Source of the DNA: Bacillus sp. E(2018)
GTDB taxonomy: Bacteria; Bacillota; Bacilli; Bacillales; Fictibacillaceae
Direction of reading: 5' to 3'
Length of the DNA: 64,000 nt
NCBI RefSeq assembly: GCF_005503015.1
Contig: NZ_SCOL01000001.1
Coordinates: forward strand, 1,178,001-1,242,000
A program made the position numbers and the translations under genes. The notes under the pieces are model-generated. The model was not told the DNA's origin. It searched no databases and worked only from the letters and a program-made list of their open reading frames with translations. This document shows positions 1-8,785 of the stretch, in pieces (position 1 is the first letter of the stretch; each line of letters starts with the position of its first letter).

Positions 1-803
1 TTACTTCTTACTTCCGTTCTGATCATACCGTGAGATAAGTCTTCTTTTTCTTCAACAGTAGATGAACGAACTGGTTTTGTAAAACTTGGCCATCCACAGC
101 TGCTATCGAATTTGTCTAAAGAACTAAAAAGAGGTTCCCCAGAAACGATATCTACATAGATCCCTTCTTCTGTATGGTTCCAAAATTCATTTTGAAAAGG
201 AGGTTCTGTTGCGTCGTTTTGGGTAACGTTATATTGCAAAGGATTTAAAGTTTTAAGTATTTCTTCTTTTTGCCCCTTGTCTACCCAGTGGGATTTGATA
301 AAGACATCTCTTCCTGAGCCTTGACGATAACGCTTATAATGAAAAGGATTTTTTTTATGATAATCCTGATGATATTCTTCAGCGGGATAAAATGTATCAG
401 CAGGTAAAATTAAAGTTGCAATCGGTTTGTCGAATCGCCCGCTTTCTTCTAGTTCCTTTTTTGATTCCTCAGCAATCGTTTTCTGTTCATCATCATGATA
501 GAAGATGGCTGTACGGTAGGAATCGCCACGGTCGTAAAATTGTCCGCCAGCATCAGTCGGATCAATTTGCTTCCAAAACACAGAGACGATTTTTTCATAC
601 GAAATGATGGATGGATCAAATGTAATTTGGACTGCTTCAAAATGGCCTGTTGTCTCACTGCAGACTTCTTTGTAAGTCGGATTCTCTTTGTGACCACCTG
701 TATAGCCCGATTCTACAGAAATGATGCCTGGCCACTCTTCAAATGGTGTGACCATACACCAAAAGCAACCTCCAGCAAAAGTAGCTTTTGCATAGTTATT
801 CAT
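1..803 (-). CDS. msrAB: Bifunctional peptide methionine sulfoxide reductase MsrA-MsrB (C-terminus off window)
   Basis: Repairs oxidised methionine in proteins; MsrA reduces the S- and MsrB the R-sulfoxide, recycled by thioredoxin. The gene runs off the left edge, so about 267 residues are visible. The MsrA domain carries the catalytic GGCFWC motif at residues 11-16 (Cys13) and the [15 protein letters not shown] stretch to Cys48. A linker from about residue 160 leads into an MsrB domain recognised by [15 protein letters not shown] and SHGMIRTEV. The MsrB catalytic cysteine lies beyond the window. The start is ATG at 803 after AAAGGAGA. The A-B fusion order is common in Firmicutes. Monocistronic as far as visible. 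Confidence 0.93.
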   Translation of the reverse strand, partial: MNNYAKATFAGGCFWCMVTPFEEWPGIISVESGYTGGHKENPTYKEVCSETTGHFEAVQITFDPSIISYEKIVSVFWKQIDPTDAGGQFYDRGDSYRTAIFYHDDEQKTIAEESKKELEESGRFDKPIATLILPADTFYPAEEYHQDYHKKNPFHYKRYRQGSGRDVFIKSHWVDKGQKEEILKTLNPLQYNVTQNDATEPPFQNEFWNHTEEGIYVDIVSGEPLFSSLDKFDSSCGWPSFTKPVRSSTVEEKEDLSHGMIRTEVRS

Positions 804-875
804 AAGATCAATCTCCTTTTACATCTGTTTGTTTCATCATATAAGAATGTCATACAAAAGCATAGAAAAAGGCTC

Positions 876-1820
876 TTACCCTTTTTTAACAATTGGACCT
901 GATGTTACTGGCGGCTTGAGCGGTGCAGGAGTCGTGCTTTTCTTTTGTTTTCGTGTATTTTGCAAGAAGTAATAAAGTCCGGCTAAGACGATGACTCCTC
1001 CACTCCATTGTGAGATGGATAGCGATTCATTTAGTAATAGAAAAGCTAACAATGTCGCACCAACAGGTTCTCCCAAGATTGCCATTGATATCGTAGCCGC
1101 TGTTACATATTTTAATAGCCAATTGAACAATACATGTCCAAACACAGTTGGTATGATGGCAAGCAGTAAAAAGATTTCCCACTCTTTATCTGAATATCCA
1201 GTCATAGGTACATCCAATGTTAAATTGTAGAGACAAAATACAATAACTGCTACAAAAAATACCAAAAAACTATAGAGTGTAGCAGGAAATGTCTTAAGAA
1301 GCTTTTGACCGATCAACATATGAACGGCAACTACAATCGTCCCTAGAATGGATAAAATATCGCCTTGAATATGTTTTGCCGAAATGCCAATGTCTCCCCA
1401 TCCAATCATAACAGCGCCTAGAATGGCAACCACCATCCCAATGATCGCAGCTTTAGACGTTTTTTCCCGAAACGCTATGTATGCTCCAATCATTACAAAA
1501 ACTGGCTGTAGGGAAAGTAATATCGTTGAACTTGCTACAGTAGTTAACTTTAATGATCCCATCCAGAATAAAAAATGAAGAGCTAGGAAGGATCCCGATA
1601 AAATTAGTAACAAGGTTTCTCGCCAATTGATCTGTTTCATAAATCGTGCTTGTTTCCAAACAAACGGCAACATCAGGATCAAAGTAAATAATAATCGATA
1701 CATCCCTTGAACGGAGACCGGAGCATCTGACCACTTAACAAAAATGGAAGAAAATGATATTGCGATAATCCCTATAATTAAAGGGATAAAAACAGGTATC
1801 TTTAAAGAAGTGTTATTCAA
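876..1820 (-). CDS. EamA/DMT-family transporter
   Basis: A predicted ten-helix inner-membrane exporter of the drug/metabolite transporter superfamily, built from two EamA repeats (about residues 8-140 and 150-290 of some 314). Visible hallmarks are the first-helix ISFSSIFVKWSD stretch and the second-repeat AILGEPVGATLLAFLLLNE motif typical of the family. The substrate cannot be read from sequence. I place the start at TTG 1820 because AAAGGTGA sits five bases before it; a GTG at 1835 would lie at the edge of that ribosome binding site. The C-terminus is a Lys/Pro-rich cytoplasmic tail. It is divergent from the SGNH hydrolase at 1911, sharing a short AT-rich promoter region. Confidence 0.88.
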   Translation of the reverse strand: MNNTSLKIPVFIPLIIGIIAISFSSIFVKWSDAPVSVQGMYRLLFTLILMLPFVWKQARFMKQINWRETLLLILSGSFLALHFLFWMGSLKLTTVASSTILLSLQPVFVMIGAYIAFREKTSKAAIIGMVVAILGAVMIGWGDIGISAKHIQGDILSILGTIVVAVHMLIGQKLLKTFPATLYSFLVFFVAVIVFCLYNLTLDVPMTGYSDKEWEIFLLLAIIPTVFGHVLFNWLLKYVTAATISMAILGEPVGATLLAFLLLNESLSISQWSGGVIVLAGLYYFLQNTRKQKKSTTPAPLKPPVTSGPIVKKG

Positions 1821-1910
1821 GTTGTCACCTTTCACTTTCTAGGCATATTTATGATATTATCTATAACTAATACTTTTATGTTAAAAAACTTTCATTACAG
1901 GAGGATATAT

Positions 1911-2735
1911 ATGAAAAAAAGATATATCATCTCCTTGTTTGTTTTGCTGTTGGTCTCAAGTGCAGTCGGGTGGTACTACTATCCACAATATAAAATAGCC
2001 CAAATTAGAAAAGAATCGGTGATCAACCAAGATGCTTCTTCGGATTCTAAGCAGATCACTTATCTTGATTATTTGAAAAAATCTCCAAAGACCACTTTTA
2101 ATCACCTTGTACTCGGTGATTCTGTTGCTGAAGGTAGAGGCTCTGAAGGAGGAGGTTTCGCAAGTAAAGTTAATGAAAACCTTCAGAATTTAACAGGTAA
2201 AACCATCAGCCTAGAAAATCAGGGTGTTTCCGGGTTTACGAGTCAAGGATTATTGAATCAATTGGAGATTCCAGCCGTTCAACAATCTGTTGAAAAAGCA
2301 GATATCATTTCGATCAATATCGGCGGTAATGACCTCGTACAAATAGCAAAACAACAAGGCCCTCTAAAAGCTATACAAAGTTATGATGATGTTAAAAATG
2401 AATATCAGAAGAATTTAAATGACATTTTTGAAAACATCAGAAAACATAACCCGAATGCAATAATCGTTTTGAATGAATTATACAACGTTGTGAATGCTGA
2501 ACAAAAATATTACCCAGCTACTGAAAAGCTTTTAAATGATTGGAATTTAATTGCTTACGAAACAGCACTTTCACACAAACCTGCTCTGGTTGTACCTGTT
2601 AGTGATGCTCTTCAAACAGAAGATATGGATAAATGGCTTTTTGATTCAATCCATCCTAATGAAGAAGGATACGAGCGAATTGCGAATAAAACCGTTACAA
2701 CGTTTCAAAATCAATCTTATAAAGTGGTACAATAA
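1911..2735 (+). CDS. Membrane-anchored SGNH/GDSL hydrolase
   Basis: A 274-residue SGNH-family esterase/lipase with an N-terminal signal anchor (residues 5-24), so the catalytic domain is outside the membrane. Catalytic blocks are visible: block I LGDSVAEG with nucleophile Ser71, block III GGND with Asn140, and block V DSIHP with Asp245 and His248. The start is ATG 1911, directly after an AGGAGG site; an upstream in-frame ATG at 1851 has no such site. The natural ester substrate is unknown; cell-wall or lipid deacylation is possible. Its last 19 bases overlap the convergent gene ending at 2717. A second, cytosolic-looking SGNH hydrolase lies at 4239. Confidence 0.87.
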   Translation: MKKRYIISLFVLLLVSSAVGWYYYPQYKIAQIRKESVINQDASSDSKQITYLDYLKKSPKTTFNHLVLGDSVAEGRGSEGGGFASKVNENLQNLTGKTISLENQGVSGFTSQGLLNQLEIPAVQQSVEKADIISINIGGNDLVQIAKQQGPLKAIQSYDDVKNEYQKNLNDIFENIRKHNPNAIIVLNELYNVVNAEQKYYPATEKLLNDWNLIAYETALSHKPALVVPVSDALQTEDMDKWLFDSIHPNEEGYERIANKTVTTFQNQSYKVVQ

Positions 2736-3124
2736 GGTACAGAAGAACTGCATAATGCAGGCAGTTCTTCTACTACCCCATTCCAATGTATGATCTCTGG
2801 CAGAAAATAAAATGTAGTGGCTTCTGCTAATTTCTTCAGCACACCTTCTGGATCGTGCAAGATTACAGTTTTCTTATTCCCCAAAGCAATACCAAGCTCT
2901 GTATGACACCCTTTTCCACCAGGTAAAATTATGATCGTTATGTCAGCTTCCATGACTGCTTCATATTCTTTCTTACCTATTTCAGCCAACTCTTCTTTCG
3001 TCTCTGCTCTTTCGTTTCTTGTCCAATCATAAGTCAGCTGCCACTGTAGTTTATTTTGAAGATCTATTCCAATCCTTTTTACAAGTTCTTTATTTTGAAA
3101 TCCTGAGGCCACGTAAAATTTCAT
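2717..3124 (-). CDS. Nucleoside 2-deoxyribosyltransferase-like protein
   Basis: A 135-residue Rossmann-like protein resembling the nucleoside 2-deoxyribosyltransferase fold. It opens with KFYVASGFQNKE, has a charged W-x-R region near residue 33, and the family-type stretch EADITIIILPGGKGCHTELGIALG (residues about 58-82), in which the HTELG glutamate matches the usual nucleophile position. Members transfer or hydrolyse the deoxyribose-base bond, but short Bacillus homologues are uncharacterised. ATG 3124 follows GGGGGAG. The 3' end overlaps the SGNH gene at 1911-2735 by 19 bases. Function beyond the fold is inferred. Confidence 0.72.
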   Translation of the reverse strand: MKFYVASGFQNKELVKRIGIDLQNKLQWQLTYDWTRNERAETKEELAEIGKKEYEAVMEADITIIILPGGKGCHTELGIALGNKKTVILHDPEGVLKKLAEATTFYFLPEIIHWNGVVEELPALCSSSVPYCTTL

Positions 3125-3262
3125 CCAAGCTCCCCCTTTTATTTCCTTATGTAAAAATCATATTACAATCAGGTGGAAATGAACATAACGACTTGCATAT
3201 ATTTGTGAAAATGTTAACATAGTACTTTATAAAATAAGTAAAATCATTGAAAGAGGGGTTGC

Positions 3263-4102
3263 ATGTTAAAATACAGAAATATTACGTTTATTGGTGCAGG
3301 TTCAATGGCAGAAGCAATGATTTCGGGATTGATCAACAAAGCCGGAATTTCTCCAGATCGAATCATAGCCGCGAACTACACGAATGAAAACAGAAGATTA
3401 GAACTAACTAACAAATACAACATTACAACAACTTCAGTTCGAGAACTTTCACTAAGTAATACAGACGTGATTATTCTTGCGGTAAAACCAAAACAAGCGG
3501 AAGAAGTAATTCAACAACTTAGACCCGCTCTTCAAGATCACCATGTCATTTTATCCGTTCTTGCCGGAATTTCAACATCGTATATAGAGGAGATCATCGA
3601 CAGATCTTTACCAATTGTTCGCGTGATGCCTAATACTTCAAGTATGATTGGTGAATCCATCACAGGTATTAGTGCCGGTAAGTATGTGAAAAATGAAGAT
3701 TTGGATTTAGCTCAAGAATTATCGAAAGCAATCGGTAAAGTGAAGATTATTTCCGAAAAACAGATGGATGTTTTCACTGGATTAGCCGGTAGTGGCCCAG
3801 CGTATTTCTATTATTTACTTGAACACATGGAAGATGTAGCTGTAGAAAACGGACTTGATCGTGAACTAGCCCGTGATATTGCAGCTCAGACGCTTTATGG
3901 TGCAAGTAAGATGGTGATGGAATCCTCTGATTCACCCGCTGAACTAAGAAAGAAAGTAACTTCACCAAATGGTACGACGGCTGCAGGTCTAGAAGCACTT
4001 GATGAGAATGGCGGTGGTGTTGCCATTGAAAAAGCCGTGGAACATGCTGCAAAACGATCAAAATCACTCAGAAAAGAATTCGAAAAAGTTCCTGTTATGT
4101 AA
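3263..4102 (+). CDS. proC: Pyrroline-5-carboxylate reductase
   Basis: Catalyses NAD(P)H-dependent reduction of 1-pyrroline-5-carboxylate to L-proline, the last step of proline synthesis, in the cytoplasm. The 279-residue length is normal. The N-terminus has the Rossmann motif FIGAGSMAEAMISG (residues 9-22). The central VRVMPNTSS motif and the C-terminal signature GLAGSGPAYFY to VTSPNGTTAAGLEAL, which forms the substrate pocket and dimer interface, are intact. ATG 3263 follows GAGGGG. Bacilli usually have several paralogues (proG, proH, proI), so the subtype is not assigned. It ends in a strong terminator at 4115-4152. Confidence 0.95.
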   Translation: MLKYRNITFIGAGSMAEAMISGLINKAGISPDRIIAANYTNENRRLELTNKYNITTTSVRELSLSNTDVIILAVKPKQAEEVIQQLRPALQDHHVILSVLAGISTSYIEEIIDRSLPIVRVMPNTSSMIGESITGISAGKYVKNEDLDLAQELSKAIGKVKIISEKQMDVFTGLAGSGPAYFYYLLEHMEDVAVENGLDRELARDIAAQTLYGASKMVMESSDSPAELRKKVTSPNGTTAAGLEALDENGGGVAIEKAVEHAAKRSKSLRKEFEKVPVM

Positions 4103-4114
4103 ATAATATTCCGG

Positions 4115-4152
4115 AGAGGAGCTGTCATAATTATGGCAGCTCCTCTTTTTTT
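4115..4152 (+). terminator. Rho-independent terminator after proC
   Basis: A 10-bp perfect stem (AGAGGAGCTG with CAGCTCCTCT) closes a 12-base loop and is followed by a run of seven T on the plus strand. Confidence 0.9.
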
Positions 4153-4238
4153 CTTTAGTAACTGGTTTTTATTTTTTTTAAAATAGAATACGCTTACGGT
4201 ACGTGAAATTTTATTGAGTTTGAGTGCGGAACATTTCA

Positions 4239-4895
4239 TTACTCGATTTCAGGAAAACCTAAATCAAATAGTGAAACGGCTATGACTTGATAGCCTTTTT
4301 TGTTTGGATGAATCGTATCAAAACAAACGAGCTCACTCTCTCTTCCCATAAAGACACTGTATAGATCTGCTACTTTTACAAATGGCATCTTCTCATAGCT
4401 CTTGATCAAATCGTTAAACATGTTGACCCATTGCATAGCTTTACTCCATTTAAAGTACGGATTATACAACGTGCATATTCTGATGATAAACGGCTCTGTT
4501 GAGTTTCTTTTTAATTTATAGATCTTCTTAAAAATTTTGTTCAGATTTTTTTTGCAATTTTCAAGCGCCAGATAGATCAATTCCTCTTCTTTCGTAAACA
4601 TATATTTAAAAGCCGCTTGAATAAGATCATTACCACCAGCTGTGATTAATATGATTTTAGAATCCTTAATCGACCGTTTGATCTCTTTATCGCTTAAGGA
4701 ATTTAATATCTCTTCAGAAGTTGTACCCGTTACTGCGAAGTTTTTTACTAAGATGTGCTTATCAAAAGTGGTTTGTGTGAAGTTCACAAATCTTCCAACA
4801 TATCCTTTACCAAACACCGGTGCTCCTACTCCAACAGTTAAGGAATCACCGATCGCCGTTAACAGCCATTCATATGAAGTATGTTCATCAGACAT
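4239..4895 (-). CDS. SGNH/GDSL hydrolase, cytosolic type
   Basis: A 218-residue SGNH hydrolase without a signal peptide. Block I is AIGDSLTVG with nucleophile Ser18, block III is TAGGNDL, and block V is FDTIHPNKKGY near the C-terminus, so the Ser-Asp-His triad is complete. The middle is lysine-rich and diverges from the protein at 1911. The best start is ATG 4895 behind AAGGAGGATAAGG; an in-frame codon at 4925 lies upstream of this site. Likely an esterase or acyl hydrolase of unknown substrate. Together with the anchored paralogue it flanks proC, but no functional link to proline is evident. Confidence 0.85.
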   Translation of the reverse strand: MSDEHTSYEWLLTAIGDSLTVGVGAPVFGKGYVGRFVNFTQTTFDKHILVKNFAVTGTTSEEILNSLSDKEIKRSIKDSKIILITAGGNDLIQAAFKYMFTKEEELIYLALENCKKNLNKIFKKIYKLKRNSTEPFIIRICTLYNPYFKWSKAMQWVNMFNDLIKSYEKMPFVKVADLYSVFMGRESELVCFDTIHPNKKGYQVIAVSLFDLGFPEIE

Positions 4896-5054
4896 AAATC
4901 CCTTATCCTCCTTTTCAAAGCACACATTTCTATTATTAAAATATGATGTGTTTTAAATTTGGACAGGGCGTTTTCATCAGTTCCACAAAAGGGTTATGTC
5001 CCTTTTTCGTTCGTTGAATATACATATATAGAAACTATTATGAGGTGATTTTTT

Positions 5055-5456
5055 TTGAAAGAGAAATCTGTAAGAATGTTCCCATATGGCGGATACGACC
5101 CTTTTACTACACCTACTGCAAAGGGATATGCAAATAGCCAAACGGTACCCGGCAGACCGCCATACGCACCTGCAGCTCAAGCTCCAGTCATGCCACAGCA
5201 GCAATATTCACAAGGATTAACTCAACAGCCTTTCATGCCGTATATGATGCCGATGATGCCTCCTGGTGGGATGCCGCATCCAATGATGCAAGGTATGCCT
5301 TTTAATCAGCAGCAAACGCAAGGCAGTCAAAGTTCAATGGGCATGATGCCGAACAATCAAGGATCTGGACTTAACTTCGGAAAAATGATGGGCGGAGCTA
5401 ATCAAGTTATGGGCCTTGCACAGCAAATGGGTAACATCCTTTCCTTTTTTAAATAG
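5055..5456 (+). CDS. yppG: YppG-like low-complexity protein
   Basis: A 133-residue protein rich in Pro, Gln, Met and Gly. It has an N-terminal MFPYGGYDPF segment, a middle of PMMPP/GMP repeats and a C-terminal GSGLNFGKMMGGANQVMGLAQQMGNILSFFK segment, given here only to mark the region. This composition matches the YppG family of Bacillus, small proteins linked to sporulation whose role is not established. The start is TTG 5055, seven bases after GAGGTG; ATG 5076 is an alternative. It converges on yppC, another member of the B. subtilis ypp group, and the two share a terminator. Confidence 0.7.
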   Translation: MKEKSVRMFPYGGYDPFTTPTAKGYANSQTVPGRPPYAPAAQAPVMPQQQYSQGLTQQPFMPYMMPMMPPGGMPHPMMQGMPFNQQQTQGSQSSMGMMPNNQGSGLNFGKMMGGANQVMGLAQQMGNILSFFK

Positions 5457-5487
5457 AAGCCTTTATCAAAGGTTTCTATTTTTTTTG
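5455..5487. terminator. Shared terminator between yppG and yppC
   Basis: The inverted repeat AGAAGCCTTT / AAAGGTTTCT, beginning at the yppG stop codon, is followed by eight T on the plus strand. It overlaps the yppC stop, so it may serve both convergent genes. Confidence 0.75.
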
Positions 5488-6683
5488 AGCATCTTACAAT
5501 ATTTATTAAAAAGAAACACAGACTCTATTTTGTGTAGACCAGACCAATACGTCATCCATGTGGAAGGAGAAGGTTTATTCACTAACTTCATCTTCTTTAA
5601 TACATACTCTTCATCATCAAACCAATTCGAATCAAGATAAGGTCCACTAAAGCTGTGCTTCCAAACATCTAGAAGAAATGGACTATATATTTTCGTGTTA
5701 TTTTTCACTTTAAAAAAAGAGAGCTTTTCTTTAGGAAACTTATCCGGAGAAGGATAGATAGCAGTAAAACTATTGTGATCATAATCACATCGCGATCCCG
5801 TATGAGGAATAGCATTCGCAAACCTGTGTATCTTCGTTGCAAACTGTGTTTGAAATAATGTGGAGTACAAATTTTGTCCCAACCGAATTCTTTCATTAAG
5901 GTTCTTAAAATGGTTCATGTTTCTTCCAATGGATTGTTTCAACGGCCATGTAGGAAACAATATTTGCGACAGTTTCAACCATTCTTGTAGACGATATGTG
6001 ATCGAATTTAATAATTCTTTATATTCTTCTGTTTGAACAAGTGCTTTTTCAATATGACTTTGTTCATTAATAATCTGTGCGACAGGAAGTAAAAAGCCTT
6101 GATTTTCTTGACGTATATAAATCTCCCAAACGCCTTCAATAAAAGGAGAAACGTTGAAATGATGACTAAGATGAAACAGAGATATCCCTGTTCTTTTACT
6201 CTCTTCGTATAAAAGAAGCTGAGGATATGCATCCTCAAAAATCATACTGTTTCCTTTTTCAAGCATGTCGTACAATTTTGTTAGAAATGTTTCTTCAAGA
6301 ATGTGTGGTAAGAACTCTCCTTTAAGATCACTCATAAAATATCCAGCGTTTCTAGAAACCATATGAGCTAAAAATGACCATGAGATCTCAGGATGTTTAT
6401 TATAGAACGTTAAATAAGCTGAGGTACGTGTAACATTATTTTTGTTATAGCGTTTCGTCTCTGCTTTGATTCTTCTAACTAGCTCTTTGCTATTGCTTTG
6501 AAGATTGATCTTAACTTCTCCGTTTCTTCTTTTTATTCTTTTCCATTCATCTTGTAGCAACATCCTCTGCTCTTTACTGAGTTGCCAGATAACTTTTTCT
6601 CTATGAAAAAAGGGAAAGGCATTTATGACCAATTCGAACGGGATGAGTGTTAATTTTGTAAATAACCGTTTTGATGTCATCAT
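5466..6683 (-). CDS. yppC: DUF2515 family protein YppC
   Basis: A 405-residue protein of the DUF2515 (YppC) family, unknown function. No catalytic motif is recognisable; the sequence is rich in aromatic and basic residues, with conserved-looking stretches such as NKNNVTRTSAYL, HMVSRNAGYFMSDL and EDAYPQLLLYEESKRTG. B. subtilis YppC is somewhat shorter and is encoded near recU and ponA, which are absent here. I chose ATG 6683, preceded by AAGGATGG; an upstream in-frame start at 6743 would add 20 residues without a ribosome binding site. The 3' end lies in the bidirectional hairpin shared with yppG. Confidence 0.78.
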   Translation of the reverse strand: MMTSKRLFTKLTLIPFELVINAFPFFHREKVIWQLSKEQRMLLQDEWKRIKRRNGEVKINLQSNSKELVRRIKAETKRYNKNNVTRTSAYLTFYNKHPEISWSFLAHMVSRNAGYFMSDLKGEFLPHILEETFLTKLYDMLEKGNSMIFEDAYPQLLLYEESKRTGISLFHLSHHFNVSPFIEGVWEIYIRQENQGFLLPVAQIINEQSHIEKALVQTEEYKELLNSITYRLQEWLKLSQILFPTWPLKQSIGRNMNHFKNLNERIRLGQNLYSTLFQTQFATKIHRFANAIPHTGSRCDYDHNSFTAIYPSPDKFPKEKLSFFKVKNNTKIYSPFLLDVWKHSFSGPYLDSNWFDDEEYVLKKMKLVNKPSPSTWMTYWSGLHKIESVFLFNKYCKMLKKNRNL

Positions 6684-6770
6684 CTTAACACCATCCTTTT
6701 CTTTCAATGTATGAAAAAAAGAAACGAAAAACACCCTTTCCATTACAAGGGTGTTTGTTCATCGACTATA

Positions 6771-7343
6771 TTATTTAGTTGCAACGCCACCAGATAATAA
6801 AAACTTCATGGCATCTTCAGGTTTTACATCAAGAATTTTGATTTTGTCTTTTGGTACTAAAAAAGTGAAACCTGCTATCTGAAACGTCTGAGGGATGTAA
6901 ACAGCAACGTGATCTGCTAACTCATCACTTAAACTACTTACATCTTCTGTCGTAACAAAACCAACACTTTTTACATTCAGTTCAGGATATTCAATCAGCA
7001 CAACCTTGGAAAAAGATCTTTTCTCTCCAAAAAGAGAGTGGATCGTATCTTTTATCACAGAATAAATCGTTTTAACAAAAGGTGTCTTCTCTAGCACGCG
7101 ATCGATTAGACTAAATAATTTTCCTGATACATATTGAGTAGACATCCAACCTAAGACAGTAATCAGTACAAGCGTAGTAATAAGTCCGATGCCGGGTATA
7201 TAATCGTCTTTTAGAACATCTTTTAATAAATTACCAAGGATGCTGTCTAAAAATCCAAAAATCTTATAAATCAGATAAACAGCTAACACGATCGGAAGGA
7301 TAGTCAGCAGTCCATTTATAAAGTACTTGAGTATTTTTTTCAT
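6771..7343 (-). CDS. DUF502 family membrane protein
   Basis: A 190-residue integral membrane protein of the DUF502 family. Two hydrophobic helices (about residues 8-30 and 50-70) flank a short loop, followed by a soluble C-terminal domain with the family-typical VLIEYPELNVKSVGFVT and VAVYIPQTFQIAGFTFLVPKD segments. Function is unknown across the family. ATG 7343 follows AGGGGAAAAC. It lies 21 bases after the dat stop in the same direction, so the two are probably cotranscribed. Confidence 0.85.
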   Translation of the reverse strand: MKKILKYFINGLLTILPIVLAVYLIYKIFGFLDSILGNLLKDVLKDDYIPGIGLITTLVLITVLGWMSTQYVSGKLFSLIDRVLEKTPFVKTIYSVIKDTIHSLFGEKRSFSKVVLIEYPELNVKSVGFVTTEDVSSLSDELADHVAVYIPQTFQIAGFTFLVPKDKIKILDVKPEDAMKFLLSGGVATK

Positions 7344-7364
7344 GTTTTCCCCTACAATTTAAGA

Positions 7365-8231
7365 CTAGTTAAGGACAGAAGTATTCTTTATTATCTGTCT
7401 TTTAAAGTGGTCTTGCAGTTTAAGTGTTACAGGACCAATATCGTATGTTTGATTCTCTGAGCCTACAAGTTTGGTCACTGGTGTTACTTCCATCGTTGTA
7501 CTTGTAATGAAAACCTCGTCTGCACTTAAAAGGTCATCTACAGAGAATGCTTCTTCTAAAACGGAGATCCCATTTACTTTTGCTAGTGTAATCACGATTT
7601 GTCTAGTGATACCATTTAAGATCAGATTTGTACTTGGATGTGTTTTCAATGTTCCATTTTTTACGATAAATACGTTGGATGATGATCCTTCTGTTACTGT
7701 TCCATCTCTGTGCTGAATCGCTTCTTGACAGTCATAATCTGCAGCTTTCCGTTTTGCCATCACATTGCCAAGTAGGTTTAAGCTTTTAATGTCACAGCGC
7801 AGCCAACGGATATCTTCTGTTAAATACGTGCTGATTCCACTTGCTTGAGATTTCGCAATGTTTTCAAGTGAAACAGATTTTGCAAAACCTGTAACAACAC
7901 TTTGCATATTTCTTTCATAAAGATGATTTCTGGGTGCGACTCCACGAGTCATCTGAATGTAGACCATTCCATTCTCAATGTTGTTCTTACTGATCAGTTC
8001 ATCTGTATGCTTTTTAAACGTAGAAACATCATAGGGCATTGCAAGTTCTAGTTTCTTTGCACTTTGTTCAAACCTCGCGAAATGCTCTTTAAACGCAAAA
8101 GGTTTTTTGTCATAAACAAACACCACTTCATAGATTCCATCTCCGAAAAGGTAGCCTCTGTCTTGGGGATCAACTGGTATCGATCCGTCTTTGATAATTT
8201 GATCATGATACAAAACGTATGAATTTTCCAT
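7365..8231 (-). CDS. dat: D-amino acid (D-alanine) aminotransferase
   Basis: A PLP enzyme of fold type IV that interconverts D-alanine and 2-oxoglutarate with pyruvate and D-glutamate, supplying D-amino acids for peptidoglycan. The 288-residue length is standard. Lys149 in CDIKSLNLLGN is the Schiff-base lysine. QMTRGVAPRNH at residues 93-103 is the carboxylate-binding arginine/histidine motif that separates D-transaminases from branched-chain enzymes, and TEGSSSNVF follows. ATG 8231 is preceded by GGGTGGTAAAATC. The DUF502 gene is downstream in a likely operon. Confidence 0.93.
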   Translation of the reverse strand: MENSYVLYHDQIIKDGSIPVDPQDRGYLFGDGIYEVVFVYDKKPFAFKEHFARFEQSAKKLELAMPYDVSTFKKHTDELISKNNIENGMVYIQMTRGVAPRNHLYERNMQSVVTGFAKSVSLENIAKSQASGISTYLTEDIRWLRCDIKSLNLLGNVMAKRKAADYDCQEAIQHRDGTVTEGSSSNVFIVKNGTLKTHPSTNLILNGITRQIVITLAKVNGISVLEEAFSVDDLLSADEVFITSTTMEVTPVTKLVGSENQTYDIGPVTLKLQDHFKRQIIKNTSVLN

Positions 8232-8315
8232 GATTTTACCACCCCATCACTATAATATGTATACAGTTGAGCTTTCATCTACTTTAAATGAAAAAGTGGA
8301 TGCCTTCAAGAGTCA

Positions 8316-8372
8316 CTTTGTATGTATTCACTGTTGCTTTTAAAGATCGTTGACTTTCATTACAGGTTGCTT
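8316..8372. repeat. Half copy of the dispersed palindromic repeat (copy E)
   Basis: The segment containing TATTCACTGTTGCTTTTAAAG and ending CATTACAGG aligns with the left end of the full repeat at 25727 (TATTCACTGTTGCTATTGAAAG and onward). The GC-rich palindromic centre and right end are missing, so this is a remnant. Confidence 0.5.
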
Positions 8373-8409
8373 CATTTACTTGTTAAAAACATCATACAAG
8401 AAATCATAC

Positions 8410-8434
8410 AAAAAACCGCTTTTTATAAGCGGCT
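8410..8434 (-). terminator. Terminator after the 83-residue hypothetical gene
   Basis: On the minus strand the stem CCGCTT / AAGCGG closes a short AT loop and is followed by six T. Confidence 0.8.
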
Positions 8435-8443
8435 TCATTCTCA

Positions 8444-8695
8444 TTATTGCTTTACGGTTTTGACGACTTTATGATCTTCTACTGTCACGATATATAGTTC
8501 CTTGTCCATTTCGATCAGGAAGTCATTATCATATTGTTCTTTCAACTCTTCTTCAATCTTAAAAGGTTTCTTAAAATGCTCGTCGATAACGTTCAATCGA
8601 TCTTTTCTTTCGTTCTCGCGATTAATGGTATCATAAACAAAATATGCTAAAAATACGATACCTAATGAGATGATGATCTTCGCCGTTTTACTCAA
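8444..8695 (-). CDS. Small single-pass membrane protein, unknown
   Basis: An 83-residue protein I do not recognise. One N-terminal hydrophobic helix (about residues 6-23) is followed by a highly charged soluble tail rich in Glu, Asp and Lys, suggesting a membrane-anchored cytoplasmic or extracytoplasmic domain. The start is TTG 8695 after GAAGGGGA. A clear terminator follows at 8410-8434, and the nadE terminator lies upstream, so it is probably its own transcription unit. It is a real gene by ribosome binding site, terminator and composition; no function can be given. Confidence 0.62.
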   Translation of the reverse strand: MSKTAKIIISLGIVFLAYFVYDTINRENERKDRLNVIDEHFKKPFKIEEELKEQYDNDFLIEMDKELYIVTVEDHKVVKTVKQ

Positions 8696-8749
8696 AGTTA
8701 TGTATCCCCTTCCCCTTTATTCCAAGAACAAGTATAACCTAAAAGCAGC

Positions 8750-8778
8750 AAAACAAAAACACCTGGTTTCCCAGGTGC
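8750..8778 (-). terminator. Terminator after nadE
   Basis: CACCTGG-GAAA-CCAGGTG forms a tetraloop hairpin on the minus strand, followed by TTTTTGTTTT, eight bases after the nadE stop. Confidence 0.9.
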
Positions 8779-8785
8779 TTCATAA

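Noticed and set aside
495..902. Plus-strand frame of 135 codons opposite msrAB
   Set aside because: It is antisense to a certain gene, has no ribosome binding site and an unnatural composition.
5010..5054. Possible sporulation sigma factor promoter before yppG
   Set aside because: TGAATA and CATA-like blocks occur but their spacing does not fit sigma-G, -E or -K promoters well enough to report.
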